Source: an uncultured Rhodospirillales bacterium (GTDB lineage: Bacteria > Pseudomonadota > Alphaproteobacteria > Kiloniellales > Kiloniellaceae). From it: a DNA stretch of 35,616 nt. Below, piece after piece: positions 1 through 7,129 of the stretch (the stretch's first letter is position 1; each line of letters begins with the position of its first letter). The translations under genes were made by a program, and so were the position numbers. Location of the stretch: assembly GCA_913060675.1 (NCBI GenBank), contig CAJXUS010000042.1, positions 1 through 35,616 on the forward strand, given 5' to 3'. Under the pieces are notes generated by a model. That model made no database searches and was not told the origin of the DNA. It was given only the letters and a program-made list of their open reading frames with translations.

Positions 1-43
1 ACTATCCTCTTCGTCGGCAGCGTCAGATGTGTATAAGAGACAG
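1..43 (+). other. Illumina Nextera i5-side adapter (artefact)
   Basis: This is not genomic DNA. Bases 25-43 are the Tn5 mosaic end AGATGTGTATAAGAGACAG, bases 11-24 are the Nextera read-1 tail TCGTCGGCAGCGTC, and bases 3-10 (TATCCTCT) match the Nextera i5 index usually called S503/N503. Bases 1-2 fit the end of the P5 primer. The genome starts at about base 44. Confidence 0.97.
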
Positions 44-201
44 TTCCAAAGATTTATAAAGGACAAAGAAAAATTCAATTTTGAATTACCCCCTCAGTGC
101 AAAAACAAATTTTGTAAGTTATTCTCCTACTAAAACGCTCCTTGATCTAGTCGTAACTACTCCTTACAAACCATGACAATTTACAAAAATGGACAACCAT
201 C

Positions 202-672
202 ATGACACTTGAAATTGGAAACCTAGCCCCGGATTTTACCGCACCGATTAACGGCGGCGGAGAGCTAAGTTTGAGCGCGCTTAAAGGTCAGATGGTGGTG
301 CTTTATTTCTATCCCAAAGATTCCACGCCGGGCTGTACCACTGAGGCCTGTGAATTTCGCGATGCGCTACCTGATTTTTCCAAGCTCAATACAAAGGTCA
401 TCGGCGTTTCCAAAGACAGCGTAAAACGGCATGACAATTTTATCGCCAAAAACGAGCTGACCTTTGATCTGGTTGCGGATTTGGACGGTGAAATCTGTGA
501 GGCTTATGGGGTATGGGTTCTCAAAAAGCTTTATGGCAGAGAATATATGGGTATAGAACGGGCTACATACCTGATCAATGCTGAAGGCATCATCCAAAAG
601 ATATGGCGCAAGGTTAAGGTGAAAAACCATGTGGCTGAGGTCAAATCCGCTTTGGAAGGGCTCAACCAGTAA
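202..672 (+). CDS. bcp: Peroxiredoxin, Bcp/PrxQ type (thioredoxin-dependent thiol peroxidase)
   Basis: This 156-aa cytoplasmic enzyme reduces hydrogen peroxide and organic hydroperoxides with electrons from thioredoxin. The AhpC/TSA fold is clear: residues 35-53 hold the family pattern FYPKDSTPGCTTEACEFRD. The peroxidatic cysteine is C45 and the likely resolving cysteine is C50, the same spacing as in E. coli Bcp. The C-terminal half has the usual ATYLIN and W-R-K-VKVKNHV segments. The ATG at 202 gives the normal N-terminus (LEIGNLAPDFTAP). The Shine-Dalgarno sequence is weak. The gene stands alone; the neighbour on the right converges on it, with a stem-loop between them. The family assignment is firm. 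Confidence 0.96.
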   Translation: MTLEIGNLAPDFTAPINGGGELSLSALKGQMVVLYFYPKDSTPGCTTEACEFRDALPDFSKLNTKVIGVSKDSVKRHDNFIAKNELTFDLVADLDGEICEAYGVWVLKKLYGREYMGIERATYLINAEGIIQKIWRKVKVKNHVAEVKSALEGLNQ

Positions 673-692
673 GGTTCTTATTTATCTCCCCT

Positions 693-729
693 CTCAAAAA
701 TACACGGTTTATAATCGTGTTTTTTTGAG
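693..729. terminator. Stem-loop terminator between convergent genes
   Basis: CTCAAAAATACACG (693-706) pairs with CGTGTTTTTTTGAG (716-729) around a 9-base loop, with a single mismatch. The T-run on the right arm and the A-run on the left arm allow it to end transcription in both directions. It lies between bcp and the convergent secreted-protein gene. Confidence 0.7.
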
Positions 730-799
730 GAGAGACCAGCTCAAAGCATCAAGTCAATTTTTGCATCGCTTCTATTCAGACAAACTTGCCAGACATTTG

Positions 800-1420
800 T
801 TATTTGAGAACGCTGTTTGGAGAGAAACCACACCAGGCGGACATTTTACGGTACGCCGCAGAAAAACCTTTCAAGGAAGCAACATACAGATCTCCCCCTG
901 AATATTCATCAAGCAGCACAACCTGACGTCCTTTGGCAAAGCCGCGCAAAACATTTAACTCATCGCCGTTTACACTAACATTCGCATAGGGAATACCTTC
1001 CTCATCGACACCGGTATAAGCCTCAGCTCCATAACTGTAGCCCTTACCACCTATATGAATGATCCATAGAACGGCTTGATTTTGTTGTAATTGGGTTGGA
1101 TATCCACGGGCTGTCGCTTCTTGATATTCGACATAGGGCATTCCATCTGGGGGTAAGACATCACCATTGGATATTGATACCTGAATGGAACTGTCGCCAT
1201 CGCCCCCAGTATGAATGGAACAGATGGTTCTCAGCTCACCATCTTCAGTAAAAAAAGACTCTGCAGCGGCCTGCCAGTCCCTGTATTGTTCAAACAAAAT
1301 TCCTTCTTTGTTTGGACGTTCATCTTTAAGTGATGCCTCTGCGTATACAGACGCACTGTGACTTAAACCCCATATAGCTGTCGTCAAAAAGGCTCCAAGT
1401 CTAACCGAAAATTTACTCAT
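800..1420 (-). CDS. Secreted hypothetical protein, possible IalB-like periplasmic protein
   Basis: I do not recognise this 206-aa protein firmly. It starts with a Sec signal peptide (residues 1-27, hydrophobic core, VYA cleavage site), so the mature form is periplasmic. The mature part has exactly two cysteines, C67 (RTICSIHTGG) and C197 (SAWCGF), which could form a disulfide. The end, a hydrophobic strand followed by SLKGFSAAYRKM and the last cysteine, resembles the F-L-G-S-A-A pattern at the C-terminus of invasion-associated locus B (IalB)-like proteins. That link is inference only. The gene converges on bcp and diverges from the acidic membrane protein gene. Confidence 0.75.
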   Translation of the reverse strand: MSKFSVRLGAFLTTAIWGLSHSASVYAEASLKDERPNKEGILFEQYRDWQAAAESFFTEDGELRTICSIHTGGDGDSSIQVSISNGDVLPPDGMPYVEYQEATARGYPTQLQQNQAVLWIIHIGGKGYSYGAEAYTGVDEEGIPYANVSVNGDELNVLRGFAKGRQVVLLDEYSGGDLYVASLKGFSAAYRKMSAWCGFSPNSVLK

Positions 1421-1487
1421 AAATGAAATTTCCTCTGAAGCCTCATCACATAATTGCAGGAAGAGTGGTGCATATGTATTACAATAG

Positions 1488-1504
1488 GCTTAAGGCCTTT
1501 AAGC
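1488..1504. promoter_or_regulatory. Inverted repeat in divergent intergenic region
   Basis: GCTTAA (1488-1493) and TTAAGC (1499-1504) flank a 5-base spacer. The repeat lies between two divergent genes, about 70 bases from the start of the reverse one and about 100 bases from the preferred start of the forward one. It could be an operator, but there is no direct evidence. Confidence 0.35.
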
Positions 1505-1603
1505 TAGGGCTTGCTGCGCGCCTATAGGCATCCTCGCCACGCTTATGACATATTCCCCAGACTAAATGCCATCCATTCGGAATGGGAAACTCTTGCAAAT
1601 CCA

Positions 1604-2662
1604 ATGTTAAAAGATTTTCAAAAAATATATAAGCTCCTGAAATCTTACAGGAAGTTTGATACTGAACCTCCAAAGGTTCCCCGTCTTAATGACACTCCAT
1701 CCGTAAAAACGGGTCAAGCAAGTGAGCCGCCGAACGAACCATTGGATGCCTCTACGACAACAAAGACACCTTCTGATAAACAGCAAGGCGCTTTATCCAT
1801 ACCCTCTAATGAAATTTTAAACACTGAAACCCAAAAAGCCGCTAGGACACCCAGCTTTTTCAAGCGTCTTTACACAGCTTTATATATAGAAGCTCTTTTC
1901 TTTGTATTGGTGCAGATTAATTCCGCCCGCGCGGCAACAAAATCCGATGAACTAAATGCAGAGGGCGTCTCTGTCACTTCTTCAGAAAACCAGATCTTGG
2001 ACACTCCAGATGGCTCTCTAACAGGTCTAATATCACCCACGGAAACAGCAACTTACGAACAGGCCTCCTTATCGATAAACGACTTTATCGACCCTACCGA
2101 ACAACCCATTGCTTTGGTGTCTGAGCCAGAAGATGATAAATTTTCATCGCTTCTTGATAATTTGATTACACACGATAACTTCAAACTTCTCGACACAAGT
2201 CGGTTACAAAATAAAGCCGGCACTCGCTTATCAAAATACAGCGAAGACAATCAACTCCACATTTTCGACACAGATGACTATATCATCATAGAATTGGATG
2301 ATGATGATCTTCTTTATTCTGATGATGATCTGGCTTTATTTGCTATGGATGATTATAATTTTTTGGTGGTCAACAATGACTTGTTGAACATGTTCAACAA
2401 CAATACCGAAAACAATTCATGGGAAAGCTTAAAGCCCGACGAAGAGTATTACATACTCCAACAAGATGACATTTTCGAGGATGACATCGAGATCATCACG
2501 GTTGACGAAGAGATATATCTGGATGAGAACAATCTGATATCACAATCCGTCAGCGTAGATTATTTTATCTATGAAGATACTGTAATCGGTATGGCCTTTA
2601 CCCTGCCTGATGATTTTTATCAAACTCATACCAGTATTGATTTTGAAACTCTGTTTGCCTAA
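1604..2662 (+). CDS. Highly acidic membrane-anchored protein of unknown function
   Basis: I do not recognise the family. From the ATG at 1604 the product is 352 aa; an in-frame TTG at 1511 would add 31 residues, and neither start has a good ribosome binding site. The first ~85 residues are hydrophilic and rich in P, S, T and K. A hydrophobic segment follows (about residues 90-110, core ALYIEALFFVLVQIN), preceded by basic residues and ending SARAA. It looks like a signal anchor, or a signal peptide with a very long N-region. The remaining ~240 residues are strongly acidic, with clusters such as ELDDDDLLYSDDD alternating with short hydrophobic runs, and no cysteine. Calcium binding or a surface role is possible but unproven. 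Confidence 0.75.
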   Translation: MLKDFQKIYKLLKSYRKFDTEPPKVPRLNDTPSVKTGQASEPPNEPLDASTTTKTPSDKQQGALSIPSNEILNTETQKAARTPSFFKRLYTALYIEALFFVLVQINSARAATKSDELNAEGVSVTSSENQILDTPDGSLTGLISPTETATYEQASLSINDFIDPTEQPIALVSEPEDDKFSSLLDNLITHDNFKLLDTSRLQNKAGTRLSKYSEDNQLHIFDTDDYIIIELDDDDLLYSDDDLALFAMDDYNFLVVNNDLLNMFNNNTENNSWESLKPDEEYYILQQDDIFEDDIEIITVDEEIYLDENNLISQSVSVDYFIYEDTVIGMAFTLPDDFYQTHTSIDFETLFA

Positions 2663-2734
2663 TTTCCGCAGCAGCCTTACATCTGATCCAGCCACTTTCT
2701 CACAATCCACAATTCAATGCTATCGGGATGGATG

Positions 2735-3562
2735 ATGACACAGCAACGACCAGATAATTTAACCCCGACTAGTTTAGCTCAAGCCGCGGTTATCGCGCTT
2801 GGTATTGCCAATTCTATGGATAAAGCAAAGGCGACCCGACGGTTTGCAAAGGCTTGGCAAAGTGGTGAAATTTCAAAAATAGGCAACGCCCCAATACCGA
2901 AAGAGCCTGCGCGTGAAGATAAACCTATCCTCGTCCCCCCCCAAGAAGTGCCCCGACGCAAAGTAACCCAAGAGGTTGAAGGCCGTGTCGCGATGCTCCA
3001 TGCCCTAACCCATATCGAACTTCATGCAATCAATCTGTGCTGGGATATCATTGCCCGCTTTGCCTCCACGCCGATGCCAAAAGGTTTTTACGACGACTGG
3101 GTTTCGGTTGCTGATGATGAAGCCCGCCACCATCTCCTGCTTTGTGAAAGACTGGATCAGCTTGGATCATTTTATGGGGCTCTTCCCGCCCACGCCGGGT
3201 TATGGAAAGGTGCCGAAGTCACGGAGCACAATCTGAAAGCACGCTTAGCAGTCGTCCCCATGGTGCTCGAAGCGCGCGGAATTGATGTTACGCCGGGGAT
3301 CATCAAAAAGCTCAAGGCAGTGAAGGATTATGAGAGCGCAGATCGTCTACAAGTAATTTATGACGATGAGATCACCCATGTCGCCAAAGGAAAAAGATGG
3401 TTTGAATACCTTTGCGCGCAAGATAATGAAGACCCAATTGAGAGCTGGCAAAACATTATACTCACCCTTTTTAAAGGTCGGGTTAAATCCCCCTTTAATG
3501 AAGAAGGGCGGAACAAAGCCGACTTCCCAATAGATTTTTATGGCCCGATTGCTGATCTCTAA
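2735..3562 (+). CDS. DUF455 family ferritin-like protein
   Basis: This ~275-aa protein matches the DUF455 ferritin-like family. Its core helices carry Glu/His pairs suited to a di-metal site: HIELHAINLCWDIIARF, DDEARHHLLLCERL, EARGIDVTPG and IYDDEITHVAKGKRWF. The biochemical role of the family is not established; by its fold it may oxidise or hydroxylate a substrate. Three in-frame ATGs exist (2717, 2732, 2735). I prefer 2735 because GGGATGG lies about 4-6 bases before it. It lies 72 bases after the acidic protein gene on the same strand, and no partner enzyme is adjacent. Confidence 0.88.
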   Translation: MTQQRPDNLTPTSLAQAAVIALGIANSMDKAKATRRFAKAWQSGEISKIGNAPIPKEPAREDKPILVPPQEVPRRKVTQEVEGRVAMLHALTHIELHAINLCWDIIARFASTPMPKGFYDDWVSVADDEARHHLLLCERLDQLGSFYGALPAHAGLWKGAEVTEHNLKARLAVVPMVLEARGIDVTPGIIKKLKAVKDYESADRLQVIYDDEITHVAKGKRWFEYLCAQDNEDPIESWQNIILTLFKGRVKSPFNEEGRNKADFPIDFYGPIADL

Positions 3563-3767
3563 AGGTAAACCGCCTTAAAAATCCATAACAAGAGCAAGAA
3601 ATGACAAGACAAAGCCACATATTACCTTATAAGTTGTGCTTATTGTCGTCCCTAGCCTTTCAGTAAATCCCTTTAGTTTAACCTCCCGTATTCATTCTTT
3701 TGCCCTTACTTTTGGCAAAAATCTCTACACCCAGATCCCGCTTTGAATGTAAATCGAGGAAATATCT

Positions 3768-5156
3768 GTGACCCAAGCTGCCAACAGTTCAGAAAACATG
3801 TTCCTTTTGGGATCCCTACCAAAATTGTTTTTGAAAACAGCAACGCCCATTATTCTTGTCATGCTGGTGAACGGTCTTTTCACGCTGGTAGATGCTTATT
3901 TTCTCGGCGAGTTCGTGGGGGCCAATGCTCTGACGGCCGTTACCATGATGTTCCCGGTCTTCATGCTCATTGTTGCCCTATCTACCTGGGTATCTGGAGG
4001 GTTTTCCAGTGTTCTGTCCAGGCTCCTTGGCGCAGGAAAACATGCCGCTGCCAGTTCTGCTTATGCCAGTGCCTTGATCTTGTCGGCCATGGTTTGTTTG
4101 GCTCTCATCCTACTGTTTTTAGGTGGTGGAGAGGAGTTGATAGGCTGGGTCACTAAAGGTTCGCCTGACCTTTCTCACATGGGTTACACTTACATATCTC
4201 TGCTGATTTTCTTCTCGCCTTTGGTTTTTATGCTGACAATCAGTGTTGACGCCTTCAGATGCGAAGGAAAATTGGCCTTCATGACCTTCATCTCAGTTTT
4301 CTCAACTCTTTTGAATGTCATCTTTAACTATATCCTTATCGTCGAGCTTGAGCTTGGGGTCGCAGGGTCTGCTTATGGAACACTCTTGGCACAATCTCTT
4401 TCTCTCTGTGCAGTGGTTCTCTATCGTTTCAATACCCGCTCTGTGATTTCCTTTGCCAATATCGGCACAAAAAAACTGACCTCCTTTTGGCGTGAGTACT
4501 TGGCCCTTGGGGCACCGATTAGTTTGGGTTATTTTGGTGTTTCACTGACATCTGGTGCCGTTTTCTATTCCCTTCAGCAGTGGGGGAACGAAAACTATGA
4601 AGCAACCGTAACCGCTTATGGCATCGTCACCCGGATCCTGACTTTTAGCTATCTTCCCCTTCTCGGTTTGAATATCGCCTTCCAAACCATTACAGGAAAC
4701 AACCAGGGCGCTCAGATTTGGCCCCGGGTCAATAACAGCTTAAAACTCGCCGCTTTTGCCGCATTTATTTATTGTGCTGGACTACAGTTACTCTTCAACA
4801 TTTTCTCCGCCAAACTCGGCTTCATCTTTGTCAATGATCCCCAAATCGCTGCCGAAACAGGTCGCATACTTCCCCTTATTACAATGCTGTACTTTTTCTT
4901 TGGTCCCAGCATGATTTTATCCGGCTTCTTCCAGGCCATCGGGGATGCCAAACGTTCCGCTCTTATTGGCCTGACCAGAACCTATCTTTTATCATTACCC
5001 CTTACCTATGTTTTGCCACAGTTTTTTGGAGAAATTGGCATTTGGCACGTTGCTCCCATCACAGAAATATTAATGATCCTTCTCTCCGTAAGCGTTCTAT
5101 ACCATAATGCAAACAGAACTGGTTATAGATTAGGGCTTTTTAGACAAACAGTTTAA
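3768..5156 (+). CDS. MATE family efflux transporter (first of two)
   Basis: This 462-aa inner-membrane protein has about 12 hydrophobic helices and the MATE fold: an N-lobe opening with PIILVMLVNGLFTLVDAYFLGE, V-S-G-G-F-S-S around residue 75, and a C-lobe repeat near APISLGYFGVS. MATE proteins export cationic drugs or metabolites by Na+ or H+ antiport. The GTG start at 3768 is supported by CGAGGA seven bases upstream. The 200 bases before it hold no gene. A second, only distantly similar MATE gene lies at 9666, so the two are not a recent duplication. The substrate cannot be read from the sequence. Confidence 0.93.
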   Translation: MTQAANSSENMFLLGSLPKLFLKTATPIILVMLVNGLFTLVDAYFLGEFVGANALTAVTMMFPVFMLIVALSTWVSGGFSSVLSRLLGAGKHAAASSAYASALILSAMVCLALILLFLGGGEELIGWVTKGSPDLSHMGYTYISLLIFFSPLVFMLTISVDAFRCEGKLAFMTFISVFSTLLNVIFNYILIVELELGVAGSAYGTLLAQSLSLCAVVLYRFNTRSVISFANIGTKKLTSFWREYLALGAPISLGYFGVSLTSGAVFYSLQQWGNENYEATVTAYGIVTRILTFSYLPLLGLNIAFQTITGNNQGAQIWPRVNNSLKLAAFAAFIYCAGLQLLFNIFSAKLGFIFVNDPQIAAETGRILPLITMLYFFFGPSMILSGFFQAIGDAKRSALIGLTRTYLLSLPLTYVLPQFFGEIGIWHVAPITEILMILLSVSVLYHNANRTGYRLGLFRQTV

Positions 5157-5418
5157 TTGACCAAGACCAGCTCAACCCTGACTTTCGCAGCCCTGCGTGG
5201 TATGTTTCCTATTCCCGGCAACAAAACTTTCCTGCAACAATTTGCCATGCACCAACCTTTTCTGTTATTTTGCTCACACCTTTCTTTAAGGGCCTCTCGA
5301 GTTTGAGGCATTATTGGTAGATATACAAAAGAACCTATAGATCGGCTTTTATCTCCGGATACTCGCACCTGGAGCCATAGAGGTTGAGTTGAGTTTAGTT
5401 TGTTACTAAAGGATGTGT

Positions 5419-6963
5419 ATGCCTGCGCTTGATACTTTGTTGCCCGATATTGCTCTTGATCCTACGGAACTTATTGATGCCCTTTTTAGTGCCTCAGGCA
5501 ACTACCTTGTCATAACCGACCCTATTACAGGGTTGATTGTTGCGATCAGTGACGCCTGGCTGTCTATCCTTGAATACGAACGTGACGAAGTCGTTGGACG
5601 AACCTCTGAAGAGCTCAACATCTGGCTCCACCCCGACCAACGTCTCGAGATGATACGCCGAATAAAAACCGATAAAATTGTCAGCAGGTTTCATACTTGC
5701 CTTCGCGGGAAAAGCGGCGTCCTACACGATTTCTCCGTAACTATTCAGGCGATTACAATTAGCTCTAAGAGTTATATTTTATTTACGGGCTATGACATTA
5801 CCGAAGAACTACAGGTCAAAAACTCGGTTGTGACTTCTCGAAAAATACTCATCGATGCACTGGAAGCGATGAGCGAAGGTTTCGTTCTCTATGGCCAAGA
5901 TGGCCGCCTGATAATTTGTAATTCAAAGTTCAAAGAATTTTATGGCTATGGCGATGAAGAAGTCAGTGTTGGAACTCCGGGACGTCGACTTGGTGAGTTA
6001 GATATGGAACGAGGCACTGTTCTTCTCAAAGATAGTGATCACGAGAATTATATTCTTCGTCGTGACGACATGGAAAAAGGCCCGCCAAAATCTATTGTGG
6101 TTCAACTCAAGGATGGTCGATATCTCTTATTGAGTGACCGTGTGACCGATGAGGGCAACATCGTCAGTATTCAAAAAGATATCACAGATCTCAAAACGAC
6201 AGAGATCGCTTTGGTTCAGGCCAAAGACGAAGCCGATATCGCCAATAATACCAAATCCGAATTTCTGGCCCATATGAGCCACGAATTACGTACACCGCTA
6301 AATTCTATCCTTGGCTTTACCCAAGTCATGCGTGATGAACTCCTTGGCGAATTGGGGCACCCGAAATACCGTGAATATATAAACGACGTCCATCACTCTG
6401 GCGCACATTTGCTAAACCTGATCAACGATGTTCTCGACATATCAAAGGTCGAAGCAGGAGAGTTTGTTCTCAACGAAGATACCCTGGATCTGAAAGACAC
6501 TATTTCCGCTTGCCTGCAAATAATTCGCGGTAAACAGGATGTTGCCGCCCTTAACATTATCGTCGAGAACAGTGAGGGAAACATTTACCTGAAAGGTGAC
6601 GAACGCATTATCCGTCAGATCATCCTCAACCTGCTTTCCAATTCCGTGAAGTTCACCAAAGCAGAAGGGAAGATAACTCTCTCCCTTACCAAAGACGACA
6701 CCAATGGGATCACCCTTAGCATTTCAGATACGGGTTGTGGCATCGAAGAAGACGACATCTCTCATGTCCTTGCCCCCTTTGGTCAGGCACGAACAAACGC
6801 ACGCACTGCCCACGAAGGAACCGGGCTTGGCCTTTCTCTCAGTAAGATGCTGACAGAGTTACATGATGGTATCTTGAATATATACAGCCAAGTTGGTGTA
6901 GGTACGACAGTTACTCTTAAGTTTGCCCCAGAAAGAACCGTCGAAGATTCCGAAGTCTTATAA
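5419..6963 (+). CDS. Soluble PAS-PAS sensor histidine kinase (orphan)
   Basis: This 514-aa kinase has no membrane segment, so it senses a cytoplasmic signal. Order: PAS 1 (about 20-130), PAS 2 (about 145-260), HisKA with H-box FLAHMSHELRTPLN (phospho-acceptor H288), then HATPase_c with N-box NLLSNSVKFT, G1 DTGCGI and G2 GTGLGLSL. All key catalytic motifs are intact. There is no receiver domain, and no response regulator gene lies in the window, so its partner must be elsewhere. The ATG at 5419 sits five bases after AAAGGA; the ATG at 5413 overlaps that site and is less likely. The 262 bases before the gene hold no credible coding sequence. Confidence 0.94.
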   Translation: MPALDTLLPDIALDPTELIDALFSASGNYLVITDPITGLIVAISDAWLSILEYERDEVVGRTSEELNIWLHPDQRLEMIRRIKTDKIVSRFHTCLRGKSGVLHDFSVTIQAITISSKSYILFTGYDITEELQVKNSVVTSRKILIDALEAMSEGFVLYGQDGRLIICNSKFKEFYGYGDEEVSVGTPGRRLGELDMERGTVLLKDSDHENYILRRDDMEKGPPKSIVVQLKDGRYLLLSDRVTDEGNIVSIQKDITDLKTTEIALVQAKDEADIANNTKSEFLAHMSHELRTPLNSILGFTQVMRDELLGELGHPKYREYINDVHHSGAHLLNLINDVLDISKVEAGEFVLNEDTLDLKDTISACLQIIRGKQDVAALNIIVENSEGNIYLKGDERIIRQIILNLLSNSVKFTKAEGKITLSLTKDDTNGITLSISDTGCGIEEDDISHVLAPFGQARTNARTAHEGTGLGLSLSKMLTELHDGILNIYSQVGVGTTVTLKFAPERTVEDSEVL

Positions 6964-7129
6964 CTGTTGTCTGAAACTCAGATAGTTCTGATTTTGCCAT
7001 CACTCATTCTGTTTTTAGGTTCGCCATAAGTTAGTTGTAGGGTTAGTATCCTTACCACAACAGTCATAGAGACATCGCGACCCTAAAAACCCCCGATATA
7101 CAGGGGCGAAATAAATTTGAGGCTATCAC

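Noticed and set aside
25..43. Tn5-like transposon end as a natural mobile element
   Set aside because: The mosaic end is joined to the Nextera primer tail and index, so it comes from library preparation.
629..901. Forward open frame of 90 codons after bcp
   Set aside because: It starts inside bcp, runs through the terminator hairpin and antisense to the end of the secreted-protein gene; no ribosome binding site.
3563..3767. Possible regulatory elements before the first MATE gene
   Set aside because: I saw no convincing hairpin, palindrome or promoter beyond the ribosome binding site.
5153..5368. Reverse open frame of 71 codons between the first MATE gene and the kinase gene
   Set aside because: It has no recognisable domain or ribosome binding site and touches the MATE stop; I treat the gap as non-coding. 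The GCCTC/GAGGC stem at 5292-5309 is too weak to call a terminator.
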